38,162 bases of DNA from positions 1-38,162 of IMG/VR virus record IMGVR_UViG_3300022072_000040. One strand, written 5' to 3'. The position numbers and the translations under genes were made by a program. This document shows positions 34,679 through 38,162 of this stretch, piece after piece; within the stretch, counting starts at the first letter, position 1; each line of letters starts with the position of its first letter. The notes beneath the pieces are model-generated. The model searched no databases, was not told where the DNA came from, and saw nothing but the letters and a program-made list of their open reading frames with translations. The stretch is from a virus.

Positions 34679-36215
34679 CTATTCTTAAATTATTGATTAC
34701 ACAATCGGTTGATAATATCGTTGTTGCTACTGAAGCTGCGTTTTGCAAAGCACTTTTAGTAACCAACAGTGGATCTATAATCCCAGCATCAATCATATTT
34801 ACCATGTTTCCTGTAACTACGTCAATACCTTCGTTAGCTTTATTTGGAGTATCGTTACTCAAGCCAGCATTACTAAGTATTGTTTTAAAAGGAGATAATA
34901 TAGCTTCAGAAAGAACTTTACTACCTATATTAATTTTATTTAGTTTTAATGATGCATTAACTAAAGCAATTCCACCACCTGGCACTATACCTTCTTTGAT
35001 AGCAGCTTTGGTTGCACAAATTGCATCTTCGACTCTATCACTTTTTTCTTTTAATTCAATTTCAGAGTTAGCGCCTACTTTTACAACAGCTATTTTAGCC
35101 GCTAGCATAGCTAGTCTTTTTTCTAATTTAATAACTTCGTGAGAAGGATTATCTTCTTGTAATTTATCTTTAATTCCTTGTATAATAGCTTCTATTTCAT
35201 CAGAAGTTTCTTTTACTTGTATTATTGTATCTGAATGTGATGTAACGCTTTTTAAACATGTTCCTAGATATTCTATTTGGATTAAATCCATATCATCACC
35301 TAAATCTTCATTTACTATTGTAGCTCCTGTTAGAAGTGATAAATCATCTAATGTTTGTTTTTTGTTAATTCCATATGTTGGAGCATCAACAACGTTTATT
35401 TTTACATTACCCTTCATTTTATTCATAGCTAGAGCTGATAAAACACCTTGTTCTAAATCGCCTATAATAAGCAAAGGTTTATTGTTTTTTATTACGTACT
35501 CTAGCACTGATTGTATTTGCCTGATTGTTTCAACAGGTGATTCAACCAATAATACTAATGGGTTTTCTAATTCAGCAGTTTTATTTTGCTTATTAGTTAT
35601 AAAATGAGAATTTGTTAATCCTTTATCGTATTGAACTCCTTCAATAACTTCTATTTCAGTTTTACCTGATGCAGAAACTTCCATCATAACAACTCCTGTG
35701 TTATCTACGGATCTAAAAGCATTAGCAATTATTTCTCCTAATTCTTTATCGTTGTTTGTTGATATTGTAGCTATTTGATCTATCATATTGCCAGTAACAG
35801 GTACTGATATAGATTCTAAATATTTAACAACTTCTTGTACAGCTTTATTAATTCCATTTTTAAGTTCTCTAGAATTAGTTTTATCAGAAACTTTGTAAGC
35901 TTCTTCTAAAATAGCGTGAGCTAATATTGTAGCGGTGGTTGTACCATCACCTGCTTCTTTTACTGTTTTACGAGCAGCTTCTTTTATAAGAGTAGCGCCC
36001 ATGTTTTCTACTGGATCTCTCAGTATAATTGAATCAGCTACTGTTACACCATCTTTTGTTATAACTGGTTTTCCTGTAGCATCTTCTAACATTACACACT
36101 TACCGCTAGCTCCTAACGTGGAGCTAACAGCTTGTGTAAGTTTAGTTATACCTTTAAATACATTACCTCTAGCTTCGTCACCGAAGTTAAGGTTTTTGAC
36201 AATTGCATTTGACAT
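34662..36215 (-). CDS. groEL: Chaperonin GroEL
   Basis: A 517-residue group I chaperonin (host forms about 545). Equatorial ATP site: TKDGVTVAD with D55, GDGTTTAT with D90, RVEDA with D397 and GGG at 413-415, matching E. coli D52, D87, D398 and 414-416, so ATPase residues are all kept. Apical domain residues ~190-375 include 'KPLLIIGD' and 'DAPTYGINKKQTLDDLSLLT'. The C-terminus ends RIDEGNR and lacks the GGM-repeat tail; the segment between 'PNKANEGIDVV' and 'MVNMIDAG' is also shorter than in host GroEL. It folds proteins in a double-ring cage with GroES. Likely folds phage virion proteins, for example the capsid protein. Confidence 0.95.
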   Translation of the reverse strand: MSNAIVKNLNFGDEARGNVFKGITKLTQAVSSTLGASGKCVMLEDATGKPVITKDGVTVADSIILRDPVENMGATLIKEAARKTVKEAGDGTTTATILAHAILEEAYKVSDKTNSRELKNGINKAVQEVVKYLESISVPVTGNMIDQIATISTNNDKELGEIIANAFRSVDNTGVVMMEVSASGKTEIEVIEGVQYDKGLTNSHFITNKQNKTAELENPLVLLVESPVETIRQIQSVLEYVIKNNKPLLIIGDLEQGVLSALAMNKMKGNVKINVVDAPTYGINKKQTLDDLSLLTGATIVNEDLGDDMDLIQIEYLGTCLKSVTSHSDTIIQVKETSDEIEAIIQGIKDKLQEDNPSHEVIKLEKRLAMLAAKIAVVKVGANSEIELKEKSDRVEDAICATKAAIKEGIVPGGGIALVNASLKLNKINIGSKVLSEAILSPFKTILSNAGLSNDTPNKANEGIDVVTGNMVNMIDAGIIDPLLVTKSALQNAASVATTILSTDCVINNLRIDEGNR

Positions 36216-36243
36216 AATTTGATTAGATTTAATTTAATTAATT
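36216..36243 (-). promoter_or_regulatory. AT-rich leader of groEL
   Basis: A 28-base leader, AATTAAATTAAATC-type repeats on the minus strand, without Shine-Dalgarno sequence. The same AAATT-type repeat precedes the coiled-coil gene at 28740 and, in shorter form, the giant gene at 9690. It probably acts at the translation step. Confidence 0.4.
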
Positions 36244-36534
36244 TTACTTAAAGGTCTTCACGACTTTTGGTCCATTAGCGAACTCTAGTTTTTTAACATA
36301 ATGAGCAACTGACGAATCAATAGCTTGTTCTGCTCCTTCTAAAGTTTCACGTCTTGTAACGTCGTGCCAAGTATCTTTTTCTTTTTGATCTTGGTGTTCG
36401 GTTTGATAGAAACCGTTTGGTAATTGCACAATACGCCAATTTGACTTATCAGCAACGTGCTTCCAAAGGTCTAAGGTTTCTTGTGTAATTTGTGGTTGAC
36501 TACTCCACGAACTAGTCTGGTAATAAAATGTCAT
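36244..36534 (-). CDS. Small hypothetical protein upstream of groEL
   Basis: A 96-residue hydrophilic protein with a conspicuous Trp/His content: 'YYQTSSWSSQPQITQETLDL', 'WKHVADKSNWRIVQLPNGFY', 'DTWHDVTRRETLEGAEQAID'. The middle looks like an alternating beta/helix fold ('WRIVQLPNGFYQTEH'), the C-terminus like a helix plus strand. No motif recognised. It lies 28 bases before groEL and follows an 89-base gap with a hairpin. Confidence 0.55.
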   Translation of the reverse strand: MTFYYQTSSWSSQPQITQETLDLWKHVADKSNWRIVQLPNGFYQTEHQDQKEKDTWHDVTRRETLEGAEQAIDSSVAHYVKKLEFANGPKVVKTFK

Positions 36535-36566
36535 TGGTTTTGGTTTTAAGTTAACATTTGGTTATT

Positions 36567-36583
36567 GCTCTTCCCGAGCCGGG
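36567..36583 (-). terminator. Candidate short GC hairpin
   Basis: Two alternative small stems (CCCG/CGGG with a 3-base loop, or GCTC/GAGC with a 5-base loop). Short and without a T tract, so weak evidence for termination. Confidence 0.25.
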
Positions 36584-36594
36584 TATATTTGTAT

Positions 36595-36607
36595 TATCAC
36601 TTGTTTT
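36595..36607 (-). promoter_or_regulatory. Shared 13-base motif upstream of hairpin, copy 2
   Basis: Identical to 19229-19241 on the minus strand (AAAACAAGTGATA). It lies 17 bases after the TAG of the fibre-like gene and 11 bases before the CCCG/CGGG stem of the GC-rich hairpin. See copy 1. Confidence 0.35.
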
Positions 36608-36623
36608 ATATCATTTTTACTTG

Positions 36624-37583
36624 CTACGGTTGTATACAGTCTTGATTGCTTAATTCACCATCTCCATCTATAACAGCATACGCAACACCAAAGCTACAAT
36701 TAGGATCAGCCCAATACCAAGTATCATCTCCACCGTCAAAAGGATCGTCTAAATTAACGTCTTCAAATACAAAATCTCCATCAGTTATACTATACGAAGG
36801 ATTTATATTTGTATAAGCAAGTATAGTTTGTGTAGGATTAGTTGCGCTATTTTTAAGAACTATTTCAAATCCACCTTGTACATTATTTACATACTTTATA
36901 TCAGTTTTATCTACACTATTTACATCGTCAATATCTGCGTTAAGAACACCATTCACATCACCATCAGTCCAACCAGCAGGTGTTGCTGTAAAAGTTAAAT
37001 AAGGTATAAAACCACTTTGAGTTCCAGAAGACGTAGATAATACACCTTTATCATCAGTTGTAGAAGTTGGTGCTGAGTTAGCGTAATCATTACCAGCTTG
37101 TACTATAACAACTCTTAGTGAACCAGAGCTAGCATCTGTCATTGCGCCTGAACTAAGCGTTTGTGTGTTGTTAGCATTAGCGTCACTAAAATAAGGTATA
37201 CCTGTGCCATAGTTTGTACTAAAATCTACATCTGAGTAAAATTCACTTGTAGCAGCGTTACTAAAAGTAGTTCCGGTGCCTTGCGCTGTGTGTTTTAAAA
37301 GTTTAATTTCTAAACCACCTGAACTTGTGTTTGTTGTTGATCTAAAAGTTAAAGTTAAGTTTGTTATAATTTGCCCACTATACGCAGATAAATCAAAAGC
37401 CATAAAAAATCTTGATATTCTATATACAGTTCCAGCTTTACCAGTAACACGACTCATATACACACCTGAAGTATATCCAGAAGGTTGATTTGTAGCAAAG
37501 TTACCTGTTTGTCTAGCTGTTGTAAAGCTGCCACCATAAGTACTTCCTATTATAGCGTATTTAGTTGCATTTACTGTTGGCAT
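36624..37583 (-). CDS. Tail fibre / adhesin-like protein
   Basis: A 319-residue beta-rich, Ser/Thr/Asn-rich protein without signal peptide. Residues ~1-200 look like a jelly-roll (VYMSRVTGKAGTVYRISRFF, then 'MAFDLSAYSGQIITNLTLTF'), which resembles DNRLRE/carbohydrate-binding-type folds. At about 203-236 the hinge 'GDVNGVLNADIDDVNSVDK' then 'DIKYVNNV' repeats a 'VNxV..AD' unit known from Bacteroidetes phage fibres. The C-terminal part (to 319) is a small acidic beta domain with two Cys. Likely receptor-binding; family assignment is tentative. Confidence 0.55.
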   Translation of the reverse strand: MPTVNATKYAIIGSTYGGSFTTARQTGNFATNQPSGYTSGVYMSRVTGKAGTVYRISRFFMAFDLSAYSGQIITNLTLTFRSTTNTSSGGLEIKLLKHTAQGTGTTFSNAATSEFYSDVDFSTNYGTGIPYFSDANANNTQTLSSGAMTDASSGSLRVVIVQAGNDYANSAPTSTTDDKGVLSTSSGTQSGFIPYLTFTATPAGWTDGDVNGVLNADIDDVNSVDKTDIKYVNNVQGGFEIVLKNSATNPTQTILAYTNINPSYSITDGDFVFEDVNLDDPFDGGDDTWYWADPNCSFGVAYAVIDGDGELSNQDCIQP

Positions 37584-37592
37584 AGTTTTATT

Positions 37593-38162
37593 TTAATCTA
37601 TTTTAACCCAAGTTTTATCAGGATCAAAGTATATGTAATTAGTACTTGTTGCGTAACCTATTATTCTTACGTAATCACCAGTTCCAGTTGGTCTACTATT
37701 TGTAAAAGCACCAGCTGTGTTAGATATATATAATGGTGATCCAATAGCAAAACCGTGACTTGCTTTATAAAAGAAACCTTGTAATAACATACCAGATGTA
37801 GCATTTGATCCTAATGCTATTGCAGCCATAGCTGTTGATTTAGCCTCACTGTCAGCGTCAGCTGTTGTCCAACCACCGTCTGATTTAATAACATATAAAG
37901 TACCCGCTGTAACTGATACTGAAACCGACCATTCAACTATTGTACCACTTCCACTTGCTGTGCTAGCTGTTGGTGTATCATCTAAAACAATGCTAGCTGA
38001 AGCGCCAAGTTTTATATCTCCATTTTGATTTAATTGTCCATTTATTGTTGTTGCTCCATCAATAACCGCGGTTGTATCTACAGTAAGATCTCCTAGTACA
38101 TCAACACCAGAGGCGCTAGTATGGAATTTTTCAACATTATTATAAAAAAGAGCAACCGCACC
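37593..38162 (-). CDS. Fibre-like structural protein, 5' end beyond window
   Basis: A frame that runs open from the window edge to the stop at 37593; the 189 visible residues begin G-A-V-A-L-F-Y-N-N-V-E-K-F-H. This 'G.V.L.YNN..KF.T...GVDV.G' pattern is the typical repeat unit of marine phage fibre and baseplate proteins. It continues with 'TTINGQLNQNGDIKLGASAS' and a C-terminal beta domain with 'IALGSNATSGMLLQGFFY' and 'GSPLYISNTAGAFTNSRP'. An internal Met at 37829 is not the true start, since the frame stays open and fits the family upstream of it. Ends 9 bases before the adhesin-like gene. Confidence 0.7.
   Translation of the reverse strand, partial: GAVALFYNNVEKFHTSASGVDVLGDLTVDTTAVIDGATTINGQLNQNGDIKLGASASIVLDDTPTASTASGSGTIVEWSVSVSVTAGTLYVIKSDGGWTTADADSEAKSTAMAAIALGSNATSGMLLQGFFYKASHGFAIGSPLYISNTAGAFTNSRPTGTGDYVRIIGYATSTNYIYFDPDKTWVKID

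Larger units (their letters stand above)
36535..36623 (-). other. 89-base intergenic space with hairpin and shared motif
   Basis: Longest gap in the window. On the minus strand it holds, in order after the upstream stop, the motif AAAACAAGTGATA (36595-36607), then overlapping GC hairpins at 36567-36583 (CCCG-GCT-CGGG or GCTC-GGGAA-GAGC). This is the only clear boundary between the fibre genes and the chaperonin block, so a terminator or promoter here is plausible. Confidence 0.4.

Noticed and set aside
34669-35142. Plus-strand ORF opposite groEL
   Set aside because: Antisense shadow of a clear chaperonin gene; Ser/Leu/Phe-rich composition typical of reverse-complement frames.
1-38162. CRISPR array, tRNA, integrase or attachment site
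   Set aside because: No spaced direct repeats of CRISPR type, no cloverleaf I could fold by eye and no recombinase-like protein were found; short tRNAs could still be missed without a tool.

Overview
The window reads as the late (packaging, head and tail) half of a tailed-phage genome. It is AT-rich and has no housekeeping genes, no rRNA or tRNA that I can see, and every credible gene lies on the minus strand, so transcription runs from high to low coordinates. The order terminase, portal, scaffold-like protein, major capsid protein, connectors, tail stabilisation protein, internal virion proteins, giant virion protein is that of a podovirus. Several products (terminase, portal, connector, 'stabilisation' protein) look like the families in crAss-like and marine flavobacterial podoviruses. 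Gene leaders are A/T-rich without clear Shine-Dalgarno sequences, and the gene cut by the left edge starts with a Bacteroidetes-style signal peptide ending SFG|Q. The most likely source is therefore an uncultured, probably marine, phage of a Bacteroidetes host. The host and family are inferences from remembered family patterns, not from a database search.

Layout in transcription order. (1) 38162-36244: a 5'-truncated fibre-like structural protein, a probable adhesin/fibre protein and a small unknown protein. (2) 36215-33978: GroEL, GroES overlapping its end, and a winged-helix protein. (3) 33981-30757: nine short, mostly charged proteins in a tight chain, eight of which share a short Ser-Pro-Leu/Phe motif. 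(4) 30693-28800: a small virion-like protein, a 51-residue Cys-motif protein, a mini-zincin (HEMVH) overlapping a 3TM-type holin, and a decoration-like protein with an inserted domain. (5) 28740-25237: a coiled-coil protein, a small conserved protein, a tandem GroES-like protein, a probable small terminase and the large terminase. (6) 25237-17191: portal, scaffold-like protein, major capsid protein, an unknown head gene and two connector-type proteins. (7) 17184-376: a large tail stabilisation protein with repeated inserted modules, a tail-associated protein, two internal virion protein candidates and a 3104-residue giant protein with a zincin motif and a HAD-like domain. (8) 376-1: a membrane/coiled-coil protein and the start of a secreted protein.

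Together these genes package DNA (terminase into portal), build the capsid (scaffold, capsid protein, decoration), close the head and build the short tail, and load internal proteins probably ejected into the host. The phage seems to bring its own folding machinery (GroEL, GroES and a second GroES-like protein), encoded within the morphogenesis region. No integrase, replication genes or CRISPR array were seen. Intergenic spaces are short (the longest is 89 bases), and the few larger ones hold candidate hairpins or repeats listed below.
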